A stretch of DNA of 51,655 bases, taken from the IMG/VR virus record IMGVR_UViG_3300025583_000016, positions 1 through 51,655 of that record. One strand, 5' to 3'. The position numbers were made by a program, and so were the translations under genes. Below the pieces are notes generated by a model. The model saw only the letters and a list, made by a program, of their open reading frames with translations. It had not been told where the DNA came from and made no database searches. Position 1 is the first letter of the stretch. Every line of letters begins with the position of its first letter. Positions 16,412 to 24,834 of this stretch are shown piece by piece. This DNA comes from a virus.

Positions 16412-17100
16412 CAGCTGCCGCCTTCGATGTCGATGGCGTAGTCCGCCGGATCACCGATGGTGAACAACCGCTGCCCCTCGGGCAGATCCGGATGGATCGT
16501 GGCGTGGCAGCTGACGGTCACGATGTTCTTGCCGTCGTCGCCATGGCCGCCGAGGAACGAGGACTCAGGCCGATCGAAGTACGCCCTCCAGATCCAAATC
16601 GCCCGACCCAGCAGCGTCTGGTGCGCATCGTCGAGAGCCGCGCCGTTCAGCGTCCAGTCGCCACCACTGAAGCTCAGCGTCTGATACTCGTTCGCGGCGT
16701 CGCGGAAGAGCGTCTCGGGGAACACCACGATGGTGCGCTTCTCCGTGTCGCGCACCCGGAGATAGCCGCCGCCGGCCTGGCCCACGGGCGACACGATGGT
16801 GAGCAGATCCGGATCCGCCAGGAACAGCGGGATGTCCAGCTGCGGATTGTCGCCCGTCGAGATGGCTTCGTGGATCGCGTCGCCGCTGAGCTCCGGCAAC
16901 GTGAGCGTCGCGACGCTGCCCTGCGGGTTGAACGAGATGTCCCCCTCGGTATCGCCCAGCTGCGCCAGGCGGAGCGGAGAAGCTGCGTCCCAGACGGTCG
17001 GGTCGCCCACGGCCTCGTCGGTCCCGTCGTGTGCATACCAGACCGTGCCGCGGCCGATCTGCCGGAGAACGTCCTGCAGATTGATGAGATTGAAGTCCAT
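16411..17100 (-). CDS. major tail protein (tail tube)
   Basis: A 229-residue, acidic, beta-rich protein located between the tail terminator and the chaperones, the invariant place of the tail tube protein. It contains PQGSVATLTLPELSGDAIHE and a C-terminal half rich in short strands. A very strong ribosome site (AAGGAGGT, 6 bases from the ATG) fits a protein needed in many copies. Six-fold rings of such proteins stack to form the siphovirus tail tube. Confidence 0.85.
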   Translation of the reverse strand: MDFNLINLQDVLRQIGRGTVWYAHDGTDEAVGDPTVWDAASPLRLAQLGDTEGDISFNPQGSVATLTLPELSGDAIHEAISTGDNPQLDIPLFLADPDLLTIVSPVGQAGGGYLRVRDTEKRTIVVFPETLFRDAANEYQTLSFSGGDWTLNGAALDDAHQTLLGRAIWIWRAYFDRPESSFLGGHGDDGKNIVTVSCHATIHPDLPEGQRLFTIGDPADYAIDIEGGS

Positions 17101-17120
17101 CGGTTACCTCCTTCGGGTTT

Positions 17121-17546
17121 TCAGGCTGATCGGCCTCGCTGGAGCGACTCCCTGATCGGAACGATACGGAAGCGTGTGGCGCGGCCGAAATAGTTGTTCC
17201 GATCTGGACCGAGCGCCGCGCCCAACTCGGCTCCGTCGGTGAAGTACGAGTAGCAGTAGACGCCTTCGATGGTCACCGGGCCATCGTGGTCGAACAGCCG
17301 CCTCAGCGCCCGCTCTCCCAGGGCGAGCTCCGACACGGTCTCACACCACTGGTCCGCCTGCACGATGCACGGCTCCCAGAGTTCGAGGTTGCCCTGATCG
17401 CTGATCACGTGGTACTGCAGCCCGGGGACCACCTGTTCTGTCCAGCCCGACGCGACCTTGATCGCGTCCGCGCCGTGGATCCCCACCAGGGTCTCGTCGG
17501 CCTTCGCCGCGCGGGCAAAGGCACGGAACACGTCGTCCCATCTCAT
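17121..17546 (-). CDS. tail terminator / tail completion protein
   Basis: A 141-residue product. The ATG at 17546 overlaps the stop of the gp10-like gene in an ATGA junction. It begins with a helix (WDDVFRAFARAAKAD) and continues as a beta-rich domain with a Tyr-rich segment (EGVYCYSYFTDG). Placement after the gp10-like protein and just before the tail tube fits the protein that caps the tail and joins it to the neck. Family assignment is by order and size. Confidence 0.7.
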   Translation of the reverse strand: MRWDDVFRAFARAAKADETLVGIHGADAIKVASGWTEQVVPGLQYHVISDQGNLELWEPCIVQADQWCETVSELALGERALRRLFDHDGPVTIEGVYCYSYFTDGAELGAALGPDRNNYFGRATRFRIVPIRESLQRGRSA

Positions 17547-18022
17547 GACAGCGCCCTCATGAAGATCACCTCGATCTGTGGCTCGACGCGTGCGGCCGTC
17601 GGGGCCATGTAGGGCCTCGGGGCGATGTAGACGCCTCGGCTGTCGGAGCCGCCGTACTCCATCCGCGGCGCATAGGCTCGCGAGATGTCTTGGTCCTGCG
17701 CGCTGCCACCCAGCCCGGGGCCGACGAGTGACCCGATCGACAGCCCGCTCCACTTCGGATCCGTGAACCCGACGGATCCACGTAAGTGATCGAACAGCAC
17801 GGCAGGCGGCTCGCCTGGCGCCGAGGCGATGTGGAGCTCGCCCGTCTTGGAAACCTTGTATGGCAGGCCGGATCTCCGGCCGCTCAGGGTGCGCTTGAGC
17901 TCGTTCGCATAGTGCAGGGCCGCGTCGAACACCGCGCGCTCTGCCTTCGGTCTGAGCAGGGCCAGCAGCCTGCGATCGAGCCCCTTGATGCCTTCCCATC
18001 GGGTGGTCTTGAACTTGATCAC
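17543..18022 (-). CDS. HK97 gp10-like neck protein
   Basis: A 159-residue protein starting at a GTG in a GTGA overlap with the preceding stop. The pattern of an early helix with LLALLRPKAERAVFDAALHYANELKRTL, a central GELHIASAPGEPP segment and a C-terminal YMAPTAARVEPQI is that of HK97-gp10-type neck proteins, which connect the head-tail stopper to the tail terminator. Confidence 0.75.
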   Translation of the reverse strand: MIKFKTTRWEGIKGLDRRLLALLRPKAERAVFDAALHYANELKRTLSGRRSGLPYKVSKTGELHIASAPGEPPAVLFDHLRGSVGFTDPKWSGLSIGSLVGPGLGGSAQDQDISRAYAPRMEYGGSDSRGVYIAPRPYMAPTAARVEPQIEVIFMRALS

Positions 18023-18384
18023 GACGCGTCCTCGATGCTGGGCAGCTTGCCGTTCCACTCATCCCCCTCGACCTCCAGATGGTGGCCGCGGAACGGATCG
18101 AAGCTGCGCACCTCGACGACGAACGGGGCCGTGGGCCCCTCGTAGACCTCGATCAGATCGCGGCGCTGGAGCTCGGGGCCGATGTCGAAGTAGAGCGTCC
18201 GACCTCCGCTCGGCTGGGTGCCCTGACTTGTCGGGGAGAGTACGGTCGCCATGCCATCGCTCGCGCACGCCAGGTTGTTGTACGCCAGGGCGTAGTCGGG
18301 CACCACAGCGCCGAACTCATCCTGGGTCGCCTCGCTTCTGCGCCAGACGGCAGCTTTGTGATCGAGCAGATGGGCGATGCTCAT
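18019..18384 (-). CDS. head-tail stopper (head closure) protein
   Basis: A 121-residue, mostly beta protein: LDHKAAVWRRSEATQDEFG at the start and DLIEVYEGPTAPFVVEVRSFDP later fit the small SPP1 gp16/HK97-type head closure proteins. ATGA overlap with the connector gene upstream. It would seal the portal ring after packaging and provide the tail docking surface. Confidence 0.75.
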   Translation of the reverse strand: MSIAHLLDHKAAVWRRSEATQDEFGAVVPDYALAYNNLACASDGMATVLSPTSQGTQPSGGRTLYFDIGPELQRRDLIEVYEGPTAPFVVEVRSFDPFRGHHLEVEGDEWNGKLPSIEDAS

Positions 18385-18917
18385 GCGCGCCCTCGCTTCC
18401 AGTGGTTCATGACGTCCGTCCAGCTGGCGGCTGCCGTCACGTCACCGAGCGAGTAGCTGTACCTGCCCAGCGACTCGGACACCACGTTGCTCTGGGTCGG
18501 CTCGTTCCACTTCCGCTTCACGAGATCGAGCACCAGCTGCTCGACGTCGCCCGGGATCTCCTCGAAGCCCTCCTGATAGACGAACCGATAGTTGCGCACG
18601 CCAGGCCACCACGCGCCGGCACAGACGACCTTCCTCCCGTCCACCTCGAAGTCATCCGCATCGACCTCGGTCCATGCGTATCCGATGGCGGTGCGGTAGT
18701 AGACGGTGACGTCATCGTCGATCGGCGGCTGGCGGAGGAACAGCGTCGTGCGGCCGTTGCCGTTCAGGATCTCCTCGGCGTCCCGCGGCTCCCCGAAGTA
18801 CCAGTCGAGCGCGCGCTGCACGGCATCGAGCGCCCTGGCGATCAGCGCCTCCAGCACATCGTCCCTGTCGTCCGTCGTCTTCCGGAGCCAGGCCTTTACC
18901 GAATCGAGATCAAGCAT
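18381..18917 (-). CDS. head-tail adaptor (gp6/gp15-like connector)
   Basis: A 178-residue protein with an N-terminal helical part (VKAWLRKTTDDRDDVLEALI) typical of gp6-type connectors, a beta middle and a C-terminal part ending in SWTDVMNHWKRGRA. It overlaps the preceding double glycosyltransferase gene by 8 bases, so an enzyme gene is translationally joined to a structural gene here. The adaptor binds below the portal. Confidence 0.75.
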   Translation of the reverse strand: MLDLDSVKAWLRKTTDDRDDVLEALIARALDAVQRALDWYFGEPRDAEEILNGNGRTTLFLRQPPIDDDVTVYYRTAIGYAWTEVDADDFEVDGRKVVCAGAWWPGVRNYRFVYQEGFEEIPGDVEQLVLDLVKRKWNEPTQSNVVSESLGRYSYSLGDVTAAASWTDVMNHWKRGRA

Positions 18918-20649
18918 AGTCGCTTCGCGTCAGGTTAGGCGCAGCGCCCGGGTCCACGGTTTCTGGCGCCCGGTTTGCGCGTTCGCGGGTCTTCCGGCCC
19001 GCCAGGGCGAGACGTCGAGCGCGGTAGTCGGTGCGCCTTGCCCGCTCGTCTCTCTCGATGGCGGCCATCTGCAGCTTGCCGCCGCGGGTGGGGGCAACGG
19101 GCGGGTCGCTCATGGCCAGCAACCGCCTGGCATGCTCGATCGTGGCCTTGAACGTGGCGCCTCGCTGCAGTTGCCTTGTGCCGATCTCGAACGACCGAAG
19201 CGCGACCAGGCTCACCCGGTTGTCGAGCCGCCGGGGCCGTCCGTCCGTCCTACCCTCTCGCCATCCTTCCAGCAGGTCCCAGAGCTCGTCCGGCTCCCCT
19301 TCGAGCTCCGCGATGGCTCGATACAGCCGCCTATTGGTCTGGTACCGATCATGGCTCAGCCGGCGCAGCTGGGGATGGTAGAGGTGGATCAGATCGTGAC
19401 CGAGCCGGACACGCTGCCCGGGTACCAGCGTATCGAGGATCACCGACAGCGCCTCGTCCTCGGCACCCCAGCCCTTGAACACCGACGGGATCCCCCCGGA
19501 CGCCTCGTACTTCGAGCGCTCGATCACCAGCATGCCGCCGCCCGGATAGCCCTCGTACGCGGCACGCTGCAGGCCCAGCCCGGTGAAGTCCCTCCGGCCA
19601 AATGGACCGGCCATGACCTCGGCGGTCGCAGCCTCGTCGAGCCGGTTGACCTTGCCGTGCGGGATGACCCAGCTGACCTCCGGGTTCGTCTCGACGATGG
19701 CCACGCTGTCTCGCAACGCCTTCGCGCTCACGAAGCAGTCTGCGTCGGCGATGACCAACGTCCACCCGCTGGCCTGCTCGATCGCCCTGGCGACGGCGAC
19801 ACCTTTCCGCCAGTGCGCATCGGGGCACGTGCCCACGACGACCTCGAACCAAGGATGCAGCGCAGCATAGCGGCGTCGTATCCAGTCCCAGGCCCGGTCG
19901 CGCGGGCCATTGTCCGGCCGCCAGGGCACGATGACGCTGACCCCCTGATGCCCGGAGCGGATGGAGTGCAGCTTCCTGCCGACGATGACGGTGCGGCGGC
20001 GGCTGACACGCCGTGTGTTGAAGATCGAGTCACCGTGCTGCCGGTAGTAGAAGACCGGCCTCTTCGTGGCGACGAACCGCGCCGGAGGATCGAGGTGGGA
20101 GAAGCCGAGCCACAGGGCCGTATCCCAACCGCCCGGCATGTCCTCTCGATAGGGCCGCTGCTCCCAGAGCGCCTTGCGGAACGGGCTCACGCCGCTGGCC
20201 GGCGCCTTGCTCTTCCGGGTCTGCTCGCCCTGGGTGTTGGAGTACACGCGTCGGCGCGCTCTTGGCCCGGCCGCGAGATTGCCGCTCCGCTCATAGCCTG
20301 CGGCGATCACGTCGGCCTCGTCCGCATATCGCTCGAACTCCTCGATCATGTGCGGCATGGCCTGGTCGTCGCAATCGAAGTGCTGCACCCACTCGGTGTC
20401 GGCGAGCTCGACGGCCGCGTTCCTTCCCCGGCCGATGTTCTGCGTCTCGATCCTCCGGGTCAGCACCCTGAACCCCGCTGCTTCGAGCTTCGCAGCTGCA
20501 CGCTCGATCAGCCTGGGCGAGTCGTCCGTGCTGCCGGCGTCCACGATCCCCACCATGGACGGCCTGCGGGTCATCGCGATCAGCGACGTCGCCCAGTCGT
20601 CCAGATAGCGACCGTAGTTCCGGCAGCACGTGACGATCCCCAGGTCCAT
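18910..20649 (-). CDS. tandem double GT2 glycosyltransferase
   Basis: A 579-residue protein. Domain 1 (1 to about 215) has the GT-A start GIVTCCRNYGRYL, DAGSTDDSP and an acidic HFDCDD motif for metal-nucleotide sugar binding. Domain 2 (about 235-430) begins GVSVIVPWRPDNGPR and has IADADC, then GWGAEDE, as in GT2 enzymes that elongate glycans. The C-terminal 120 residues are helical and basic. Two catalytic domains in one chain can add two different sugars. The gene shares a base with the methyltransferase gene upstream (TGATG). The acceptor is unknown; particle or host-surface glycan is inferred. Confidence 0.85.
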   Translation of the reverse strand: MDLGIVTCCRNYGRYLDDWATSLIAMTRRPSMVGIVDAGSTDDSPRLIERAAAKLEAAGFRVLTRRIETQNIGRGRNAAVELADTEWVQHFDCDDQAMPHMIEEFERYADEADVIAAGYERSGNLAAGPRARRRVYSNTQGEQTRKSKAPASGVSPFRKALWEQRPYREDMPGGWDTALWLGFSHLDPPARFVATKRPVFYYRQHGDSIFNTRRVSRRRTVIVGRKLHSIRSGHQGVSVIVPWRPDNGPRDRAWDWIRRRYAALHPWFEVVVGTCPDAHWRKGVAVARAIEQASGWTLVIADADCFVSAKALRDSVAIVETNPEVSWVIPHGKVNRLDEAATAEVMAGPFGRRDFTGLGLQRAAYEGYPGGGMLVIERSKYEASGGIPSVFKGWGAEDEALSVILDTLVPGQRVRLGHDLIHLYHPQLRRLSHDRYQTNRRLYRAIAELEGEPDELWDLLEGWREGRTDGRPRRLDNRVSLVALRSFEIGTRQLQRGATFKATIEHARRLLAMSDPPVAPTRGGKLQMAAIERDERARRTDYRARRLALAGRKTRERANRAPETVDPGAAPNLTRSDYA

Positions 20650-21395
20650 CAGCCGTTCTCGTCGCTCCGGAACCCGAAGGCCTGGTCAGGCTCCCGGGTC
20701 TCGGTGGGCTCGGCTTCGGGCTCGGCCTCGGGCTCGGCCTCGGGCTCGGCCTCGGGCTCCGGCTCTGCTTCGGGCTCGGGCTCGGGCTCGGGATCGGCGG
20801 GCTCCACGGGGGGCCGGTCCTCGTCCTCGCGGACGAGCAGGGCGCACCAGTGGTGTCCCTCGTCCTCCATCACCACGATGCGGCAGCCCAGCGCATCGGC
20901 GACGGCCTCGGGGGGTCGCGGGAACATGTGGGCCGCGGTGCCCTCGCGGTCATCGATCACGAGCATCTTGGCCCCGGGCGCCAGGACGCGTCGGAGCTCG
21001 GAGGCCCAGACGAGCCAGTCGGCGTCCGGCGTGTGCTGGATCACCCACAGCGCCACGGCGCCATCGAACGATGCGTCCTCGAACGGCAGGGCATCGTCCT
21101 TCAGGAGCACATACCGGCCGTTGCTCGGCGGGTCGCCGGCGTACTGCAGCCCGGTGGGAGAGATGTCCACGCCCACGTACTCCATGGCGCGGCCGGCGAG
21201 GAGCGCGGACCAGCGGCCCGATCCGCAACCGAAGTCCAGCACCCGCACGATCTCGTCGGGGAACAGCATCGATACCAGGGGCTCGAACCGCCGGTAGTTA
21301 TCGTCGGTCGCGGCAGGGTCGCCGAGATAGCCCACGTACGTGCTGCCCTGCTTCTGTGCTCGACGCTCCCAGTAGCGCCTCGGCTCGTACTTCAT
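20649..21395 (-). CDS. class I SAM methyltransferase with Glu-Pro repeat tail
   Basis: A 248-residue protein. VLDFGCGSGRW near residue 65 is the SAM-binding motif I, YVGVDIS follows as motif II, and ALWVIQHTPDAD and LRRVLAPGAKMLVID complete a small-molecule/glycan-type methyltransferase. The last about 50 residues are almost only Glu, Pro and Ala, encoded by 6- and 12-base repeats. The ATG at 21395 overlaps the GT9-like stop (ATGA). Set among glycosyltransferases, methylation of a sugar is the likeliest role. Confidence 0.85.
   Translation of the reverse strand: MKYEPRRYWERRAQKQGSTYVGYLGDPAATDDNYRRFEPLVSMLFPDEIVRVLDFGCGSGRWSALLAGRAMEYVGVDISPTGLQYAGDPPSNGRYVLLKDDALPFEDASFDGAVALWVIQHTPDADWLVWASELRRVLAPGAKMLVIDDREGTAAHMFPRPPEAVADALGCRIVVMEDEGHHWCALLVREDEDRPPVEPADPEPEPEPEAEPEPEAEPEAEPEAEPEAEPTETREPDQAFGFRSDENG
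20708..20792. repeat. Glu-Pro/Ala coding tandem repeat in methyltransferase tail
   Basis: About 14 units of the hexamer GGCTCG or GGCCTC (plus strand) repeat in frame and encode alternating acidic and Pro/Ala residues. The run length is prone to slippage, so it may differ between related phages. It likely forms an extended linker rather than a folded domain. Confidence 0.8.
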
Positions 21396-22207
21396 TTGCA
21401 AAGCTCCTCGGCGCGCTGCACCACAGCCGCCGGATGGCGCCAACCATCCTCCATGAGCTCGATCAGAGAACCGGTGTGGTTGGCTCGGTTGTAGTATTCG
21501 TCCATGCGGATATGCCACATAGGCTGCGGCTTGCGCATGGACGCCCGTTGGAAGGTGCCGGGTGCGGCCTTGCCGTCCTCGGCCCCGATGAGCAGCAGCG
21601 GCGTGCCACACAGCACGGCGAGGTGGGCCAGGCCCGCGTCCGTCGAGACCACCAGCTTCGCCTGGCGCATCGCCTCGATGCACGCGTCCAGCGTGCGCTC
21701 GTAATCCCAGGCCTTCTCGTCCGCCGCCACCTCATACGACGCCGCCTGTGCTCCGGCGGCGAAGACCCTCAACCCCGCGGCCCGAAGGCCCGTGGCCACG
21801 TGGGGCCAGGCATCCCAGTTCCGCTCGACCCCGACCTTCCGCTTCCTCGGCGCCACGATCACGTCCGGTGCCGGCGCATCGCCCCGCTGAGCGACGAACG
21901 GCTCCGGGACGAACCTGCGCTCCGCCCTGTCCTCTGCCCGATCGTCAGGCATGACGAGGGTGGCGCCAGGGTGGTCCTTCATGAGCTTCGCCTTCCAGTC
22001 GCTCACGAACGCGTCGTCCAGGGCATACGTCCAGCCGCGCCTCGGGTCGGGCCTCTTCGGCACGATGACCCGTTGGCAGTCGGGGTACAGCGCCTCGTAT
22101 CCCCGCTCGTGCGCCACGGTCACCGGTCGATCGAGTGCATAGACGGCCGGCACGTGGAACCGGATCATGATGCCGAGCTCGCCGCGGAAGGGTGGGACGA
22201 TGTTCAC
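21392..22207 (-). CDS. GT9-like glycosyltransferase
   Basis: A 271-residue protein starting at a GTG in a GTGA overlap. The C-terminal half carries VVSTDAGLAHLAVLCGTP and LLIGAED, the donor-binding signature of heptosyltransferase-like GT9 enzymes; the N-terminal half is shorter than in cellular GT9 proteins. The family transfers heptose or related sugars in lipopolysaccharide cores. The sequence resembles phage-encoded relatives rather than a complete bacterial WaaF. Its substrate cannot be predicted. Confidence 0.7.
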   Translation of the reverse strand: MNIVPPFRGELGIMIRFHVPAVYALDRPVTVAHERGYEALYPDCQRVIVPKRPDPRRGWTYALDDAFVSDWKAKLMKDHPGATLVMPDDRAEDRAERRFVPEPFVAQRGDAPAPDVIVAPRKRKVGVERNWDAWPHVATGLRAAGLRVFAAGAQAASYEVAADEKAWDYERTLDACIEAMRQAKLVVSTDAGLAHLAVLCGTPLLLIGAEDGKAAPGTFQRASMRKPQPMWHIRMDEYYNRANHTGSLIELMEDGWRHPAAVVQRAEELCK

Positions 22208-22767
22208 GCGGCCTCCACCTCCCAGCGCTCGCCGGCCGCGCTGACCTTCGCGATCAGGCTGGCGTACGTCTTCCTGATCCTGCTCCGCTCGTTGGGCTGG
22301 AGCTTGTAGTGCATCCTCGCACGCCACGGGAGCCACCAGATCGGCCGCCCGATGAACGACGAGATGGCCGACCGGCACTCTGCGCAGCCAAGCTGCTCGT
22401 ATCGAAGAGCGAGGGTCGGGATGGGGGGATCGGACGTCCAGCTGTCCCACAGCGCCTCGTAGTGGAGCACGTCGGCGTCGTAGAGATCCTCGGCCGGGGG
22501 CCAGTCGGCTCCGCAGTTGGCGAAGTGATTCGCCTCGAACCTGTTCAGCCGGGTGCTGACGACGCAGTCCACCACATCGCCGAACAGGAACAGGGCCCGC
22601 GCGTTCTCGGGGAGCTCGACGTCGGGCCAGGGCCTATGGACCTTCGTGATTCCGAAGGTCGAGGCCACGTGGGGGGGCGTGTACGGGCCTTCCTGCAGCC
22701 CGCAGATGGAGCGGAGCAGATACGTCGAGCCAGAGCGCGGGATCGAGGCCAGGACGAGCGGGATCAC
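22204..22767 (-). CDS. sulfotransferase (head-operon copy)
   Basis: A 187-residue, compact sulfotransferase starting at a GTG that overlaps the previous stop (GTGA). IPRSGSTYLLRSI at residues 9-21 is the PAPS 5'-phosphosulfate loop; LFLFGDVVDCVVSTR is the 3'-phosphate strand and helix. It is shorter than the copy at 3208 and clearly a different lineage. Together with the next three genes it forms a compact glycan-modifying block inside the structural operon. Confidence 0.8.
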   Translation of the reverse strand: MIPLVLASIPRSGSTYLLRSICGLQEGPYTPPHVASTFGITKVHRPWPDVELPENARALFLFGDVVDCVVSTRLNRFEANHFANCGADWPPAEDLYDADVLHYEALWDSWTSDPPIPTLALRYEQLGCAECRSAISSFIGRPIWWLPWRARMHYKLQPNERSRIRKTYASLIAKVSAAGERWEVEAA

Positions 22768-23249
22768 GAGGCGGGCTTCTCCTCTTCATCGTCGCCCGGA
22801 CCATCTTCGGCCTGGGGGGCCTCTTCCTCACCCTCACCCGTGGCGTCTTCCATGGGGTCGCCGTCGGTCCCCTCGGACTCGTCCACGAACTCGAACCCCG
22901 CTCCCTCCTCCCAAGTGGGGTCCACTTGGGGATCCTCCTCGCCCTCGGCCTTGTCCTGCTGGCCCTCGGCGCGGAGCATCTTGTCCTGCTGCTCGGTGGC
23001 GGCCCGCGACTTCACGCGCCGAAGGTCGGCCTCCTCGCCAATGACGGCGGCTCGCTGTTCCTTCGCGGCGGCCTTCCGGTTCGCCTCTTGGAAGCGCTGG
23101 CGCCGCTTCCTCCGGTCCTCGACGATCGCCTGCTGGAGCTCGGCCGGGCTCATGTCGCGGAACCGTCGCTCCTCTTCGATCGCCTTGGCGTTGTCCGCCT
23201 GGTGCCTGGCACGCTCCCGCGCGCGGCGCTTCTTGGGGTCTTCGGGCAT
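22764..23249 (-). CDS. charged coiled-coil protein after the capsid gene
   Basis: A 161-residue protein. The first about 100 residues are a Lys/Arg/Glu/Ala-rich helix likely to form a coiled coil (RKRRQRFQEANRKAAAKEQ); the last about 60 are strongly acidic. AAGGGAG precedes the ATG. It follows the major capsid gene where a decoration or minor head protein may lie, but its composition is like a scaffold or a nucleic-acid-binding adaptor. I cannot decide between these. Confidence 0.7.
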   Translation of the reverse strand: MPEDPKKRRARERARHQADNAKAIEEERRFRDMSPAELQQAIVEDRRKRRQRFQEANRKAAAKEQRAAVIGEEADLRRVKSRAATEQQDKMLRAEGQQDKAEGEEDPQVDPTWEEGAGFEFVDESEGTDGDPMEDATGEGEEEAPQAEDGPGDDEEEKPAS

Positions 23250-23293
23250 CGTCGCTCTCCCTTCGAGGATCGGTCAGGGTGGATGGCGGCAAC

Positions 23294-23305
23294 GTTGCAT
23301 GCAAC
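23294..23305. promoter_or_regulatory. 12-bp perfect palindrome GTTGCATGCAAC
   Basis: A perfect inverted repeat in the gap between the capsid gene and the coiled-coil gene. A dimeric regulator could bind it. A nearby 7-base inverted repeat (GCGGGGT at about 23315 and ACCCCGC at about 23352) could fold in RNA. No promoter hexamers are evident. Confidence 0.3.
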
Positions 23306-23370
23306 CACTCAGCGCGGGGTGACGGGAATCAGGCCGGCCATCCGACGACCTGACCCCGCCACCCCGGCTC

Positions 23371-23480
23371 GTCGCCTGGGATCAGGATCCCGCAGCGACG
23401 GTCTCGAACTTCGCGAACGCGGCGGGTCGCCTGGGATCAGGATCCCGCAGCGACGGTCTCGAACTTCGCGAACGCGGCGG
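23371..23480. repeat. exact 55-bp tandem duplication at the capsid gene 3' end
   Basis: The 55 bases from 23371 recur without change from 23426. The second copy codes the last 14 residues and stop of the major capsid protein; the first copy lies after the stop, out of frame because 55 is not a multiple of three. It carries a GGGATC/GATCCC inverted repeat. An exact duplication this long is either very recent or an assembly artefact. Confidence 0.9.
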
Positions 23481-24834
23481 GCGCGTAGATCGGCAGGGCG
23501 ATCCGCTCTTCGGCCAGGATCGTCCGCATGTTCTTGATGAACTGATCGTTCACCAGGCCGATCTGCACGGTCAGCTGCATGCGATCGAGCAGCTGGGCGC
23601 CCATCTGGAAATCGCCGACGAGGATGTTGCGGGCCCCCGTCGAGCGGGACGCGGCACCGACGGCCTCGACCACGCGCACGCCCCAGATCCTCGACCCGTT
23701 GTTGTCGGTGATCACGACCCAGACGTAGCGGTCGTCCGTGCCCTTGGTGAGCACGATGGTCTCCCAGTCGTACGGGTGCAGCACGACGGCGTTGGCCTCG
23801 TACCCGCTGACCATGACGTCGGTGATCCCCATCCGGACCACGTCGATCAGGGTGTGGTCGGCGGCGCTGTACCGCCCGTTCAGGGCGATGTCGTTCGTCC
23901 CCGACACCACGAGCAGGCCTTCGAGGTTCGGCGCGGTGCCGTCGCCGTACAGCACCTGCTCCTCCTCGGTGCGGCTCACCGAATACCGCAGCCGGCCGTC
24001 GATCAGGCTCCGCAGCTGGGCCCAGTCATCCAGCTGCTGGTTCTGCACCGGCATCCAGCCCGCGATCGTGCGGACGGGAGTCTGCTGCAGGGAGTACGTG
24101 ACGTCCTCTTCCGGCTTCGCGACGCCCGCGGCCGTGGGGGCCGCCAGGTTGGAAGCCGAGTCCTGCCGCACGTACTCCACGGACCCCGCACCGGTCTGCC
24201 CGGTGTTGATGACGTCGCGGATCCTCAGCCGCTCGTCGGCGCTCACCTGGGGGATCCGGGCGAGCCGCTCGGGCTCGATGACCCCGGTCCCGATGGAAGG
24301 AACCGACTTGGCCTGCTTCGACTGCGCGAACCGGTCGTACATCTTCCGGCCCTCGCGGCTCAGAGGCACCAGCGGCTGACCGTTGGGCCCCACGAGCGCG
24401 TTCTTTCCGTTCAGCGCGCACGCCAGCTGCACGGTGGCGCTGTGCCCCGTCGCGAACTCGCTGGCAGCGAACTTCTGGAAGGCCTCGCTCATGATCACCG
24501 CGTCGCCGATCGAGATGTAACCGGCGACGTCACGGCTGTCCCGATCGTACTTCGAGGTACCACGGCCACCGGGAGTCGGAAGCGTGGGCTCCGGCACCTC
24601 GCGCATCTGGCGCTGCCGGGCCTCCACCTCGCGCCACTTGGACTCGGCCTCGATGTCCGCCTGGAGCTCGGCGCCCTCTTCACAGAGGCGCTCGAACGTC
24701 TGACGGTCCTCGGGATCCCACCGACGCTTCTTCTTCGTCTCGGGATCCACCTCATCGTAGAAGTCCTGCAGCTTCTTCGCCTCGGCCATGATGGCTTCGA
24801 GGTCCTTCTGTCGATCTGCGACGGCGTCAGACAT
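23437..24834 (-). CDS. HK97-fold major capsid protein
   Basis: A 465-residue protein. Residues 1 to about 95 form a charged helical delta-like region (KKLQDFYDEVDPETKKKRR, RQRQMREVPEPTLP) expected to be removed by the protease. The mature part has the usual landmarks: E-loop region, QQTPVRTIAGWMPVQNQQ and DWAQLRSLIDGRL, GDGTAPNLEGLL, and VNDQFIKNMRTILAEERIA near the end. The start overlaps the protease gene by 8 bases. It assembles the icosahedral shell. Confidence 0.92.
   Translation of the reverse strand: MSDAVADRQKDLEAIMAEAKKLQDFYDEVDPETKKKRRWDPEDRQTFERLCEEGAELQADIEAESKWREVEARQRQMREVPEPTLPTPGGRGTSKYDRDSRDVAGYISIGDAVIMSEAFQKFAASEFATGHSATVQLACALNGKNALVGPNGQPLVPLSREGRKMYDRFAQSKQAKSVPSIGTGVIEPERLARIPQVSADERLRIRDVINTGQTGAGSVEYVRQDSASNLAAPTAAGVAKPEEDVTYSLQQTPVRTIAGWMPVQNQQLDDWAQLRSLIDGRLRYSVSRTEEEQVLYGDGTAPNLEGLLVVSGTNDIALNGRYSAADHTLIDVVRMGITDVMVSGYEANAVVLHPYDWETIVLTKGTDDRYVWVVITDNNGSRIWGVRVVEAVGAASRSTGARNILVGDFQMGAQLLDRMQLTVQIGLVNDQFIKNMRTILAEERIALPIYAPAAFAKFETVAAGS

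Noticed and set aside
13472-21297. plus-strand open frames of 765 and 863 codons
   Set aside because: They lie exactly antisense to the tape measure and the glycan enzyme genes; GC-rich codon use creates such shadows.
20649-21683. longer methyltransferase starting upstream at 21683
   Set aside because: The extra N-terminus is antisense-like shadow of the GT9-like gene; an ATGA overlap start exists at 21395.
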